Origin: JAHBNG01 sp039028975
Lineage (GTDB): Bacteria > Chloroflexota > Anaerolineae > Caldilineales > Caldilineaceae
Length of the DNA stretch: 29,447 nt
Direction of reading: 5' to 3'
Assembly (NCBI GenBank): GCA_039028975.1
Contig: JBCCHB010000188.1
Coordinates: forward strand, 1 to 29,447
Below are positions 1 through 7,988 of this stretch, piece after piece. The first letter of the stretch is position 1. Each line of letters begins with the position of its first letter. Below the pieces are notes generated by a model, which saw only the letters and a program-made list of their open reading frames with translations, was not told where the DNA came from and did no database searches. The position numbers and the translations under genes are program-made.

Positions 1-262
1 CGTTGTCCTCGTAGGCCTGATCGCAGGTGTTCCCGCCCGCGCCCGTGGTGGTGGTGGTGGTGGTCGTGGTCGTCGTGGTGGAGGACGATGTCTGCACCGG
101 CGTCCCCCCGACGCCGACCGGCACCCCGCCGAACCCTCCCGCGCCGACCAAGCCCTCCAGTTCCGGCCGCGGACCGCCGTCGTCGGGCGCCCCGAGACAC
201 CCCCCGAACACGAGCAGGGGGCCCATGACCCCGAGCCCCAAAGCTGTCGTCCGCCACGGCAT
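1..262 (-). CDS. Partial putative lipoprotein with poly-Thr linker (foreign segment)
   Basis: The gene starts at an ATG at 260-262 (minus strand), 7 bases after the ribosome binding site AAGGAG (270-275), and stays open to the window edge (87 codons). The N-terminus reads MPWR, then a hydrophobic stretch, then VFGGC with Cys at residue 22, which fits a lipoprotein signal peptide (signal peptidase II site, slightly non-canonical). A Gly/Pro-rich stretch follows, then SSS, a run of 12 Thr (44-79), and GAGGNTCDQAYEDN. Thr-rich linkers after a lipobox are common in secreted proteins of high-GC bacteria such as myxobacteria; that source is inference. Base composition is very G+C-rich, unlike everything after ~290. 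Function unknown. An open frame on the plus strand that reads the same run as poly-Val is the shadow of this gene. Confidence 0.6.
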   Translation of the reverse strand, partial: MPWRTTALGLGVMGPLLVFGGCLGAPDDGGPRPELEGLVGAGGFGGVPVGVGGTPVQTSSSTTTTTTTTTTTTGAGGNTCDQAYEDN

Positions 263-1582
263 TCAGGCGCTCCTTGTTCTGCTGTTGAGGTATGGATAGA
301 CTTTGACATAGTGGGTTCCCTCTTGGGTTGCTACAAAGCTTGCCCCAGCATTTGTGGTTCCTCCGCCAGTAGGGCGATGATCCGTCTGTTTGGCAACCTG
401 GGTAAAATTTGCGTCATATACTTCTACCTGCATGGAATATTTATCCAGGTGGATGGCACCCGCAGCATTAAAGGTTTCGATAGCGTAGGCAATGCCTTCT
501 TCGGCTTCAAAGCGAAACCAGTCTCGATCCGGGTTCTCCGTTATATAAGAGCTGTTGAAAGTTTCGATAGAGGTAGAGATGGCATGTGTACGACCAATGG
601 AGAGTTCGAAGGCATGAACAGCCCAGTTATTTGGCTCATGCTGAACATCCCAACTAGCTTCAGGCTGATCGCTTTGAGGTAGGATTCGGATATTGTAGGG
701 GCCGCTTCCAGCCCGGCTGTTATATGGGTTGACCAGAATATAGTAGGTTCCACCTTTTGTGGCTTGGAAATTTATGCTCGAGTTTGTGTTGCCGCCGCCA
801 TTTGAACGGTGATCGGTATCCTCAGCCACTACAGTGAAATCGCTGTCGTAGATTTTGAGCTGCATCGCGTATCCATTCGGATGAACTGCTTTGGCCACGT
901 TGAAGGTCTCGACGACATAGGATTGATCCTTTGCAGCCTCAAAACGAAACCAATCTCTATCATGATTATTGGTGATATAGGATGAGTTCCTGGTTTCAAC
1001 AGAGGTAGAGATGGCGGCTGTACGTCCGACATTTAGTGGGAAGGCGATACCGGAGTAGTTGTTGGGTTCGTGATTCGTGTCCCATACCGTCAAAGCGTCA
1101 TTGCTGTCGGGCACTATGCGTAAGTTATAAGGTCCAGAGCCTCTGCTGCTCCGATAGTGGGTTACTTTGACATAGTGGGTACCGCTTGACGTTGCCCCAA
1201 ATTGAATGCCTTGATTGGTGTTGCCAGCACCGTTTGAGTTGTGGTTTACTGCTTCTTTAAGCTTGGTAAAATTGAAATCGTACAGGGTTAGGCCGGGTGA
1301 ATAACCTCTGGAATTCGTCGCCCCAGCCACGTTAAACAATTCGACAACGTATGTTTCTCCCTGAACAGCCTCAAACTGAAACCAATCTTCATCTTCGGTA
1401 TCACCAAAGTTGGCACGAATGGGATTTTCCGTACCAAGGGTTGATATATGTTGGGCGGTTTCGGCGGTATTGTTGGGTTCGGTTTCGTCAATTGGGGCTG
1501 CATGGGTAGTTATAGCTGGCGTGAGGCAAAAAACAAGTAGAAAAAAAAGCGAGGACAAAATACAACGGGCAAACATTCGCAT
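263..1582 (-). CDS. Secreted protein with three PPC-like repeats, 3' end lost
   Basis: Start ATG at 1580-1582, with AAGGAGA seven bases upstream. Residues 1-28 are a signal peptide (hydrophobic core SSLFFLLVFCL, then AITTHA). Three repeats follow with a spacing of about 137-144 residues (EPNN at about 35, 172 and 316). Each contains a DWF(Q/R)FEA strand, a YDxxF strand, an N/D-H-(R/N)-(S/P) turn with a Gly-rich loop, and a THY or TYY(V/I)xV strand. This is the pattern of bacterial pre-peptidase C-terminal (PPC)-type beta-sandwich domains, which usually accompany secreted peptidases or act as binding modules. No catalytic domain is visible. The last residues (TRSA and the stop) come from foreign sequence across the junction at 276-285, so the real C-terminus is missing. 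Repeats 2 and 3 are similar even in DNA (near 574 and 1006), which indicates recent duplication. Confidence 0.75.
   Translation of the reverse strand: MRMFARCILSSLFFLLVFCLTPAITTHAAPIDETEPNNTAETAQHISTLGTENPIRANFGDTEDEDWFQFEAVQGETYVVELFNVAGATNSRGYSPGLTLYDFNFTKLKEAVNHNSNGAGNTNQGIQFGATSSGTHYVKVTHYRSSRGSGPYNLRIVPDSNDALTVWDTNHEPNNYSGIAFPLNVGRTAAISTSVETRNSSYITNNHDRDWFRFEAAKDQSYVVETFNVAKAVHPNGYAMQLKIYDSDFTVVAEDTDHRSNGGGNTNSSINFQATKGGTYYILVNPYNSRAGSGPYNIRILPQSDQPEASWDVQHEPNNWAVHAFELSIGRTHAISTSIETFNSSYITENPDRDWFRFEAEEGIAYAIETFNAAGAIHLDKYSMQVEVYDANFTQVAKQTDHRPTGGGTTNAGASFVATQEGTHYVKVYPYLNSRTRSA
276..285. other. Probable chimeric junction between two genomes
   Basis: To the right, the third repeat of the PPC-like protein matches its second repeat up to Asn-Ser-Arg (codons ending near 278) and then stops matching; the expected continuation AGSGPYN is missing. 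To the left, a complete ribosome binding site and lipoprotein start (260-275) begin, with very different G+C content. The two signals leave about ten bases for the join. A library or assembly chimera is the simplest reading; a real recombination junction cannot be excluded. Confidence 0.7.
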
Positions 1583-1733
1583 TTGGGTCTCCTTGAAACT
1601 GAGGTGGAAGGTTGTGACAATCAGTCAATGGAATTGGTAGATTGACTCTATTTATCGTGTTTCCAAGATACCACGAGGAGAATATGATCAATCTACACAA
1701 TTCCTATTGCTTTGCTATATTCGCAATTGGTTT

Positions 1734-2180
1734 TTACAATGCTATCCGAACAGTATGGTCAATCATCAGGATACCTGATTCAGATTCATAATATCCTGAG
1801 TGTCCTAATTGCCATCTTTCAGTCGCTGGTTTGACGAGTAGTTCACTTGCAAATTTTGAAATCATATATTTTGCCAAGTTGTCTACAAATGCATTGTCAG
1901 ATATCTGGATAAATTTACCGCTAGCATAGCTCAAGCCGAAGGGCAATAGCCAATCAGTTACCAAGTGAACCAATTGCGCTTTTTGGATATCTAAAGGTGC
2001 CAGGACCAGATTCCTATAGGTATTGTCATCATAAGGAACGCTCCATACTCTAATGTATCCGTTGGCGTCACAGACGGCGTTTTGTGGCCCAACTGGTAGC
2101 CTAATAGGATTATTGCTACCGACTTGTGTGACAGAAACAGTTGTACTCCGGTGTTGTGGAACGATTTGTAGGGATGTCAT
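1734..2180 (-). CDS. Hypothetical protein, 148 aa
   Basis: Starts with ATG at 2178-2180, preceded at a good distance by GGAG. I do not recognise the family. There is no signal peptide or membrane segment. The N-terminal half looks beta-rich (TTVSVTQVGSNNPIRLPVG, then GYIRVWSVPYDD) and the C-terminal half more helical (DNLAKYMISKFASELLVK). It sits between the PPC-repeat gene and the HNH gene on the same strand, with 151 bases to the former and 129 to the latter, so it may be transcribed alone. The ribosome binding site and clean open frame support a real gene; no function is proposed. Confidence 0.55.
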   Translation of the reverse strand: MTSLQIVPQHRSTTVSVTQVGSNNPIRLPVGPQNAVCDANGYIRVWSVPYDDNTYRNLVLAPLDIQKAQLVHLVTDWLLPFGLSYASGKFIQISDNAFVDNLAKYMISKFASELLVKPATERWQLGHSGYYESESGILMIDHTVRIAL

Positions 2181-2309
2181 ACATTGTCTCCAATTTTGTT
2201 CTTTAACAGCATCAAATATATCTATAACTGTAAACGGTTGAAAATGAACATTCTTAGTCAGGCCAAATGTCCAGCTTTAACCTGTGCAGAGTTTAACGAA
2301 ATCAATGGC

Positions 2310-2576
2310 TCAGATTAGACCGGCTATTCTCTTTACATCGTTCGAGAGGTATTTCGCTTTCCGAATGAACCTTTTGCGATACTCTGGGTGTAATTCAAAC
2401 CAGCGGTCCGGCGGCATATTGGACTTGGCAGAATTACAGGACCTACAAGCCGATACTTTGTTCGATTTGTTATCCAAAATCCGACGCTTGATTCGGTATT
2501 CTCGCCACCGAGAGATTGGCACCACGTGATCAATGGTTGGCGATTCATTACTTCCGCAGTAGACGCAGTTCATCAT
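2310..2576 (-). CDS. Small HNH endonuclease
   Basis: The protein (88 aa) begins MMNCVYCG and carries the HNH nuclease signature in order: a CxxC zinc knuckle (CVYC), the DH pair in TIDHVVP, and a second CxxCN knuckle (ACRSCNSAK). HNH enzymes of this size cut DNA with a metal ion and occur alone, in mobile elements, or in phage and restriction systems; no partner is visible here. I chose the start at 2576 because GGAGGAGGG lies just upstream. The open frame continues to a TTG at 2726, adding MYRLLTYPLWEIPGRED and about 33 more residues. That extension runs through the palindromic repeat at 2653-2742, so it is either leader sequence or a repeat-derived N-terminus. Confidence 0.7.
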   Translation of the reverse strand: MMNCVYCGSNESPTIDHVVPISRWREYRIKRRILDNKSNKVSACRSCNSAKSNMPPDRWFELHPEYRKRFIRKAKYLSNDVKRIAGLI

Positions 2577-2652
2577 TCCCTCCTCCGTAGGAGGATAACA
2601 TTCCGCGGGAAGAATGGTATCCAAATTGATTTTGTAATGGTTTGCTAGATTG

Positions 2653-2742
2653 ATATAGATGGCCAAAAAAGTTCTGTCCTCCCTTCCCGGAATTTCCCAT
2701 AGCGGATAGGTCAAAAGTCGGTACAAGACTTTTCTGGCGAAG
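2653..2742. repeat. Dispersed palindromic repeat, copy 1
   Basis: Begins ATATAGATGGCCA and ends ACAAGACTTTTCTGGCGAAG; the ends are imperfect inverted repeats (GGCCAAAAAAG against GCCAGAAAAGTC). A second copy in the same orientation lies at 25256-25364. Both share the inner GGGA or GGAA-TTTCCCA block, so the element is about 90-110 bp and non-autonomous. It overlaps the open frame upstream of the HNH gene. Confidence 0.6.
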
Positions 2743-2823
2743 CATAAATAGCCGCTGTTCTAGACAAACTGCCAGTAGCAATCCATGCAGCAATTCGTGC
2801 CATTATTTACTAGATAAGATGTC

Positions 2824-4020
2824 TTACTGGACAAATGGAAGAAACACTTTTACGGGCAGCACGTTCTGTTCATCTATATCGGACTCTGGCTCTGGTACGA
2901 TTTCAAGAGGTGTAGGCGCTACAATCAAAATGTCTGCGCTAACTGCCGTTCTATCTGTTGCGTAGACAGTGGCCGTAACGGGCAAAGGTAGCTGCACAAA
3001 AATCTGAGGAATTATGGTGGCCCATTGACCGACCGCATTCAGTGTTGTTGTGAGCGTACCGCTTGCACCAGCCACAACCTCGACACGGTCAATATCATGG
3101 GGACGAGTGTTGGGAAGCTCAATACGTAATTGCGTCGGGTCAGGCACTTCCGTACACGTACCACTCGTTTCGTCAGCAATCGTCCGCAAGGCTTCCCCTT
3201 CGTCACAGCCCGTAGCACCAGAGCCAATGGAATAAGTGTGAATGACTGTACCGGCAGCCTTGGCATCTGCTAGCGGACTGTTATCTCTCATATCGATATT
3301 ACTTTGCCCATCGGATAAGAAGAAAGTGACATTGTTACCTAACGCAACCGGGGCAAATGCTTGGTTTACCGATTCAATCGCGTCATCAAAATCCGTGCTG
3401 CCGCCAACAAACCGATTTGTGAAGAGGCTAATCGCGCCACCAGTTAAAGACTTGGCAACCTCAGCAATATCCGCATCACCGTTGCTGTTGTGATCGACAT
3501 TGAGGGGCGTAGTAAAGTTTTGGTCACCGTCCCTTGGATCAATGTCGGCAATCGCTGCTGAAGAGCCAAAGAGGACCAACCCAGCAGAAACAGTGGCATT
3601 ACTCGTCAAGCTGTCATTCAGTGCAAGCACACCGCTGATTTCACAGTCTAACGTATCGCCGATTGAGCCATTACCATTGAAGTCATCAGCATTGTCAACC
3701 ACGCCACTGCCATCACAATCTTGCCCCGTTGGACCTGATGCGCTACCGGATACATCAACAACATAGAGTACATTGGCTTGCCCCTCAAGTGAACCGATGG
3801 CTGTTGTCCCATTGATAGGCAGCGTCTGCCCTTGCCAGTTGACAGCCGCTCCGATCACTGCTTCGTCAATCAGGATATTTAATTCTTGTCCTTGGGACGT
3901 TTGGCCAGTGCCGGGGTTGTCGGCGTAGGCGGAAGCAGGCGGTAAGGCAAGAAGTACGGAGAGGGTGGCCGCGCCCATTATCTTATTAAGCATCTGATTA
4001 GCTATTGATTGCTTTGCCAT
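2824..4020 (-). CDS. Secreted von Willebrand factor A domain protein
   Basis: Start chosen at ATG 4018-4020 (MAKQSIANQ), which has GAAAGGA upstream; an ATG ten codons earlier lacks a site. Residues 1-33 are a signal peptide ending PPASAYA. The vWA domain has a complete metal-dependent adhesion site: DVSGSAS (about 89-95), Thr in GGSTDFDDAI, and Asp in FFLSDGQSN. Directly after the first motif sits an insert of about 35 residues rich in Asp, Gly and Asn (DCDGSGVVDNADDF, DFNGNGSIGD), which resembles EF-hand/dockerin-like calcium loops. A beta-rich region follows, then an acidic linker and the terminal VKVFLPFVQ, a tail typical of secreted Chloroflexota proteins. The likely role is extracellular adhesion or matrix binding. 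It is probably monocistronic. Confidence 0.8.
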   Translation of the reverse strand: MAKQSIANQMLNKIMGAATLSVLLALPPASAYADNPGTGQTSQGQELNILIDEAVIGAAVNWQGQTLPINGTTAIGSLEGQANVLYVVDVSGSASGPTGQDCDGSGVVDNADDFNGNGSIGDTLDCEISGVLALNDSLTSNATVSAGLVLFGSSAAIADIDPRDGDQNFTTPLNVDHNSNGDADIAEVAKSLTGGAISLFTNRFVGGSTDFDDAIESVNQAFAPVALGNNVTFFLSDGQSNIDMRDNSPLADAKAAGTVIHTYSIGSGATGCDEGEALRTIADETSGTCTEVPDPTQLRIELPNTRPHDIDRVEVVAGASGTLTTTLNAVGQWATIIPQIFVQLPLPVTATVYATDRTAVSADILIVAPTPLEIVPEPESDIDEQNVLPVKVFLPFVQ

Positions 4021-4085
4021 AGTAGATTTTCCTTTCAAGAAAAGGCTCATCAGGATCTCATATAATTAACAGAGTCTTGGTAGGG

Positions 4086-4101
4086 GCAAGATATATCTTG
4101 C
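4086..4101. promoter_or_regulatory. Perfect 16-bp palindrome upstream of vWA gene
   Basis: GCAAGATATATCTTGC is a perfect palindrome 66 bases upstream of the vWA start. The position fits an operator, but no regulator can be assigned. The rest of 4021-4308 shows no gene. Confidence 0.35.
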
Positions 4102-4308
4102 TCTTGCGAACACCGTCTGAAATCCCAAAGAGCAAAAAATAAACGATTTGAGGTAAGTTGAACTAGATTACGGTGACTATCTTCGCAGAATCCATGTCGG
4201 GCTGTCGCTTACCATTTGAGGATCTCACCTGACATTTTGGGAAATTGACCAGACATATAGTCCTGCGATCGATTTCAAATTAGGGGATGGTTCGTCTGGT
4301 TAACGTAT

Positions 4309-4437
4309 CCACACACTACAGCGAATTCCGATTGGTGTTAATTTTTGCCTCGCCTACAAAATTTGACCCATTGTCCGAGGAACTTGGGGCAAACCAACCG
4401 CAAATTTGTTCAATTCATCATTCGCTGTAGTGTTCGG
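4309..4437. mobile_element. MITE-like element, 129 bp
   Basis: The left end CCACACACTACAGCGAAT (4309-4326) and the reverse complement of the right end (4420-4437) agree at 16 of 18 positions, 14 of them in one unbroken run. Both ends are flanked directly by CGTAT (4304-4308 and 4438-4442), which looks like a 5-bp target-site duplication. The interior is AT-rich with several AAATTTG-like words and no coding capacity. This is the build of a miniature inverted-repeat transposable element; the parent transposase is not in the window. Confidence 0.6.
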
Positions 4438-4492
4438 CGTATACAAATTGTAAATTTCTTTTCATTGTCGCGTGGGGCATTCTTCCTGAACT

Positions 4493-4960
4493 TTACCCAT
4501 TTTGCTCACCTCCATATGAACCCACTGTAGAGGAGATTTCATCGATTACGCGTTGAACATCTTCTTTAGAATGAAGCACCTGCAGCTTAGGCAGGTTTGC
4601 AAAGAGTGGCGCTCCTTGGATATCCCCTTCTAACAAAAGCCCAATGACAAACTGAATATCTGTATAGGCGGCTTTGCGGTAAAAGGTGTGTAAACCTTGA
4701 TTTTGCTCGAGTTTCTTCAATGGGGGTGAACCACAAGGAATGATCATATAGCAGCACTTTTCAATCTGAGAGATAGCTTGAGAGAGTGTCAGGTCAGGTG
4801 TGAGGGTCATACCACGTATACCTACCTGTGGGCGACCGTAAATACCCACAAGCTTGACGCGTAGCCCCACGTTTCGTAGTTGGGTGATAAAGTCAACGGC
4901 AAGGGCTTCATCAAATAATGCATCCCATAGGACAAAAATGGACTTGATTGGTTTGGTCAT
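4493..4960 (-). CDS. DJ-1/PfpI-like (class I amidotransferase-fold) protein
   Basis: 155 aa starting with ATG at 4960; no clear ribosome binding site. The order of elements (SIFVLWDALFDEALAVDFI, then LRVKLVGIYG, then LTPDLTLSQAI, then CYMIIPCGSPPL, then a helix with TDIQFVIGLLLEG) matches the start of DJ-1/PfpI proteins: a strand, the Asp/Glu motif, a second strand, and a glycine-rich turn after an Ile-Pro. The usual nucleophile elbow (AxCxG) is not visible, so it may be a catalytically dead or ligand-binding version. It is divergent from the STAND gene with about 360 bases between them. The family call is by motif order and moderately sure; the function is unknown. Confidence 0.5.
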   Translation of the reverse strand: MTKPIKSIFVLWDALFDEALAVDFITQLRNVGLRVKLVGIYGRPQVGIRGMTLTPDLTLSQAISQIEKCCYMIIPCGSPPLKKLEQNQGLHTFYRKAAYTDIQFVIGLLLEGDIQGAPLFANLPKLQVLHSKEDVQRVIDEISSTVGSYGGEQNG

Positions 4961-5212
4961 ATGCTTTTATCGAGGTTTATATTCCACTCACATTGAAAAC
5001 CGCTACTTCCCTAATCTCTACCAGAGAGTCCGAACACCTGCTTTCAAACGGGGCTGAGCATAGAATGCATTAAGGCTAGGTTTCATCTAAGCATATACCC
5101 TATTAGGCTATCGCGGCCTACCCAATCTGTAGCTGACTCATTAGCCATTTGGCAACCCTCTCACTTATGCGTAATTCCCTATCTCAAACCTATTTTGTTC
5201 CTCTCATTCCTA

Positions 5213-5241
5213 TTGCACCACCCCATCACTTGTGATAGACT
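5213..5241 (+). promoter_or_regulatory. Candidate sigma-70 promoter for STAND-TPR operon
   Basis: TTGCAC (5213-5218), a 17-base spacer and TAGACT (5236-5241) lie about 80 bases before the STAND start. An inverted repeat ATCACTTGTGAT (5225-5236) overlaps the spacer and the first base of the -10 box, where a repressor would act. The rest of 4961-5321 shows no gene. Confidence 0.4.
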
Positions 5242-5321
5242 GGCTAGCGCAGTCGCTCTTCTTGAGATGTCCTTCCCTACAACACTATTGATGCCACCAA
5301 TTGATTGCTATCGAGTGCAAA

Positions 5322-6758
5322 ATGGAACCCGTATTTTCTCTTCCAGAAAGTGAACTCTATAATGCCATCCAAAGCAGTTTAAAGAATTGGCACAATGACA
5401 AGAGTCAGCCTGGGGTCTTGCAAAATTTCACTCTCTATCAACAACAGCTTGCCAGTAGTGGCGAAACCGAGCATGGATGTACCAAGTTTCTCTTGAATGA
5501 AGGTCTAGAGGCGCTCCGTTCATCTCATCCTCAATACAGCCATCTTCTCTCCAGACGATATATCGATGATGAACTGGCCCATAAGCTTGCCAATGAACTC
5601 AATCTGGCCGAGAGTACCTTGTTTCGAAAGCAAAAAGAAGCGATTGACGAACTGGTTAAGACGCTGCGGACGCTAGAGCGGAACGTGGCCCAAAGCCAAC
5701 AAAAGTTGCTCATGCAGCGATTAGAGGAGCCGACCTACACAAATCTCATCGGCGTTGACGATCATCTGGACGCGTTGGGAAAAGAGATCTTAACCAGTGG
5801 CCCGCCCTGGATCATTGCCTTAGTGGGTATGGGTGGTGTCGGCAAAACTTCACTGGCAGATGCATTGGCTCGCCGTCTCATTACAGAGCAATCTATCAGC
5901 AACCTGGGATGGATAACGGCGAGGGCAGAACGGCTGACGTTAAGAGGACAGATCCAATCCACTAGCCAACCCTTGGTTTCAGGCGAAGGATTATTGAGGG
6001 CATTGGCCGAGCAGATTGTGCCAGAATACGCATCTGATAATGATGGAAACGCATCTCATACCTGGGATGAGGTTCTCAATGCCCTGGAAGAGAAACTCAA
6101 AAAGGTTCCCCACGTCGTCTTTATCGACAATTTAGAGACGGTAGAAGAAGTTGAAGAACTGCTGCCCCACCTGCGCCATATGGTAAATCCGACCAAGTTT
6201 GTTTTGACGAGCCGAGAGATTCTCTATGGCGAAGGCGATATCTTTCACTATCAGATCCCCGAACTATCTCAAGCAGATTCCCTGACGTTGGTGCGCCATG
6301 AAGCCAAGCTGCGCAATCTATCGTCGGTCTTATCTGCCTCCGATCAGGATCTGTTACCGATTTGGCAGACGGTGGGCGGAAATCCTCTGGCATTGCGCTT
6401 GGTGGTTGGGCAAACCCACATTCACGCCCTGAACCACGTATTAGGTGAATTGCAGCAGGCTCGGGGCGACAAATCCGAGCAGCTTTACACCTATATCTAC
6501 CGCCATGCGTGGGAAAATTTAGACGAATATGCCCGCCTTGTTCTATTAGCTATGCCTTTGTTAACGGCACACGGCGGTAAAATGGAAGCACTTCAACAGA
6601 TCACCCAGATGGGCTTGGCTGAAATTGGCCAGGGATTGGAGCAATTGGTCGCCCTGAACCTGGTGGACAGCCGGGGTGGACTCAACAACAAAATTTTCAC
6701 CATCCACAACCTGACCCGCACCTTTTTGCAAGAGCAGGTCGCCAAATGGACGAAATAG
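5322..6758 (+). CDS. HTH-STAND (NB-ARC type) ATPase
   Basis: Start taken at ATG 5322; a TTG at 5301 in the same frame is possible. Residues about 80-113 (RYIDDELAHKLANELNLAES and following) look like a helix-turn-helix of the sigma-region-4 or RNA-polymerase-associated type. The ATPase has Walker A GMGGVGKTS (about 169-177), Walker B HVVFIDN (Asp 269), an FVLTSRE arginine motif and the GNPLALRL motif (about 353-360). Together these define the NB-ARC branch of STAND switches. STAND proteins hold ADP in the resting state and oligomerise on binding a ligand. This one ends soon after the winged-helix region, without the usual C-terminal sensor repeats; those seem to be supplied by the TPR gene 34 bases downstream. 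Probably a two-subunit signalling switch. Confidence 0.8.
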   Translation: MEPVFSLPESELYNAIQSSLKNWHNDKSQPGVLQNFTLYQQQLASSGETEHGCTKFLLNEGLEALRSSHPQYSHLLSRRYIDDELAHKLANELNLAESTLFRKQKEAIDELVKTLRTLERNVAQSQQKLLMQRLEEPTYTNLIGVDDHLDALGKEILTSGPPWIIALVGMGGVGKTSLADALARRLITEQSISNLGWITARAERLTLRGQIQSTSQPLVSGEGLLRALAEQIVPEYASDNDGNASHTWDEVLNALEEKLKKVPHVVFIDNLETVEEVEELLPHLRHMVNPTKFVLTSREILYGEGDIFHYQIPELSQADSLTLVRHEAKLRNLSSVLSASDQDLLPIWQTVGGNPLALRLVVGQTHIHALNHVLGELQQARGDKSEQLYTYIYRHAWENLDEYARLVLLAMPLLTAHGGKMEALQQITQMGLAEIGQGLEQLVALNLVDSRGGLNNKIFTIHNLTRTFLQEQVAKWTK

Positions 6759-6792
6759 TTAACTGCATGCATTGAGATCCAGCTAACCATAA

Positions 6793-7899
6793 ATGCCGTC
6801 CTACCCAGACACGTTTAGACGTTTTATCACCCAAAGCACCCAATCAACCTTGGAACAAGTGAGGGCATCGGGAGCTCTATTCGACGCGGGTCAGCGCGAG
6901 CACGTCTTACACACGCTAGAGTTTGCCTTGGATTGTGCTGATGCCTGGAAGGATGGATGCAAAATCCTACTGCTGCTGGAGCCCGAGTATCGACGCACGT
7001 CCATTCCTGGGCAGTGGATTCTCCCGTTGGAACGAGCGATAGCATACTGCCTCCATAATAGCGAAAGGCAGACGGCTGCATCCCTCTATTTTTATCTTGG
7101 TTATATTTATCAGCGACAGAATAACTTGGGGAAAGCCCGCACCAGCTTTCAGGCATGTGCCGATATCTTTGAGGCGCTATCCATGTCGTGTGAACAAGCC
7201 AATGCGCTCAACCGGGTAGCCTTTATTCTGCGTTTAAGCGGTGAGATAACTGATTCAGAAGCGCTTGTCCAGAAGGCACTTCAGCTGTTAAAAACCGATG
7301 AAAGACGCGAGTTTAGCTACTTTGTCCTTGGCATGATTGCCTATGACCGAGGGGAATATGACAAAGCGTTAGAGGCGTTCCGGCAGTCAGTAGAAATTGT
7401 TAAGCTGTTAGGCAATCCATTGCTGTATGGGCAACGGTTGCGTAATCTAGGACCGCCCTCTCGTAAGCTTGAGCAATTTGAAGAAGCAATTAGCTGTTAC
7501 GAACAAGCAATTGAATTATTTACAGAGATTAACGACACGCACGAAATTGCTATCACAAAAATGAATCTAGGAAACGTCTATACAAACGTAAATCGGTTGG
7601 AAGATGCCCTGCAGGCATATACAGAAGCAGAAGCAACGCTGCGTCATTCTCAACAGCACCTACAAAGAGCAAACCTCGATCTGAATATTGGTATTGTGCA
7701 ACGCATGTTAGAGAATTTTCCACTAGCAGAGCAGTCAATTCAACGAGCTGTTTCCTCGTTTAGAAAGAATCAGAATACCCGCTCTTTGGTCAATGCACTG
7801 GACGAGTTGGCCATCTTGTACATTGTCCAAGAAAAAAGGGGGTTGGCTGAAGAAGCCCTACAGGAAGCCAAAAGAATCTCGAATCAGCTTGATAGTTGA
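6793..7899 (+). CDS. TPR-repeat protein, partner of STAND ATPase
   Basis: 368 aa, with several tetratricopeptide repeats visible as A/G-Y/F-x(n)-A patterns: LGKARTSFQACADIFEA, YDKALEAFRQSVEIVKL, FEEAISCYEQAIELFTE and LEDALQAYTEAEATL, plus degenerate ones toward both ends. There is no signal peptide or membrane segment. TPR arrays bind peptides or proteins and often form the sensor part of STAND ATPases. Because the gene follows the STAND gene at 34 bases on the same strand, the two probably act together. The split could be natural or an old frameshift; each reading frame is clean, so I favour natural. Confidence 0.8.
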   Translation: MPSYPDTFRRFITQSTQSTLEQVRASGALFDAGQREHVLHTLEFALDCADAWKDGCKILLLLEPEYRRTSIPGQWILPLERAIAYCLHNSERQTAASLYFYLGYIYQRQNNLGKARTSFQACADIFEALSMSCEQANALNRVAFILRLSGEITDSEALVQKALQLLKTDERREFSYFVLGMIAYDRGEYDKALEAFRQSVEIVKLLGNPLLYGQRLRNLGPPSRKLEQFEEAISCYEQAIELFTEINDTHEIAITKMNLGNVYTNVNRLEDALQAYTEAEATLRHSQQHLQRANLDLNIGIVQRMLENFPLAEQSIQRAVSSFRKNQNTRSLVNALDELAILYIVQEKRGLAEEALQEAKRISNQLDS

Positions 7900-7940
7900 T
7901 TCAGGTGTAGTACTTGAAAGAACTATCGATGCTTGGTAAT

Positions 7941-7972
7941 GATAGTCGGGTGAGGCGAGTCACCCGACTATC
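7941..7972. terminator. Hairpin between convergent genes
   Basis: GATAGTCGGGTGA, a six-base loop GGCGAG and the exact reverse complement form a perfect 13-bp stem. It lies between the ends of the TPR gene (plus) and the small membrane protein gene (minus). No strong T-tract follows, so a bidirectional attenuating or terminating role is likely but not proven. Confidence 0.55.
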
Positions 7973-7988
7973 CCTAAGTCATAGTTGC

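Noticed and set aside
27..299. Plus-strand open frame encoding a poly-Val protein
   Set aside because: It is the antisense reading of the poly-Thr linker of the minus-strand lipoprotein, which has a start, ribosome binding site and signal peptide.
2548..2793. Minus-strand open frame overlapping the HNH gene start
   Set aside because: It lies in another frame over the repeat and HNH leader; composition is unlike a protein and no motif is visible.
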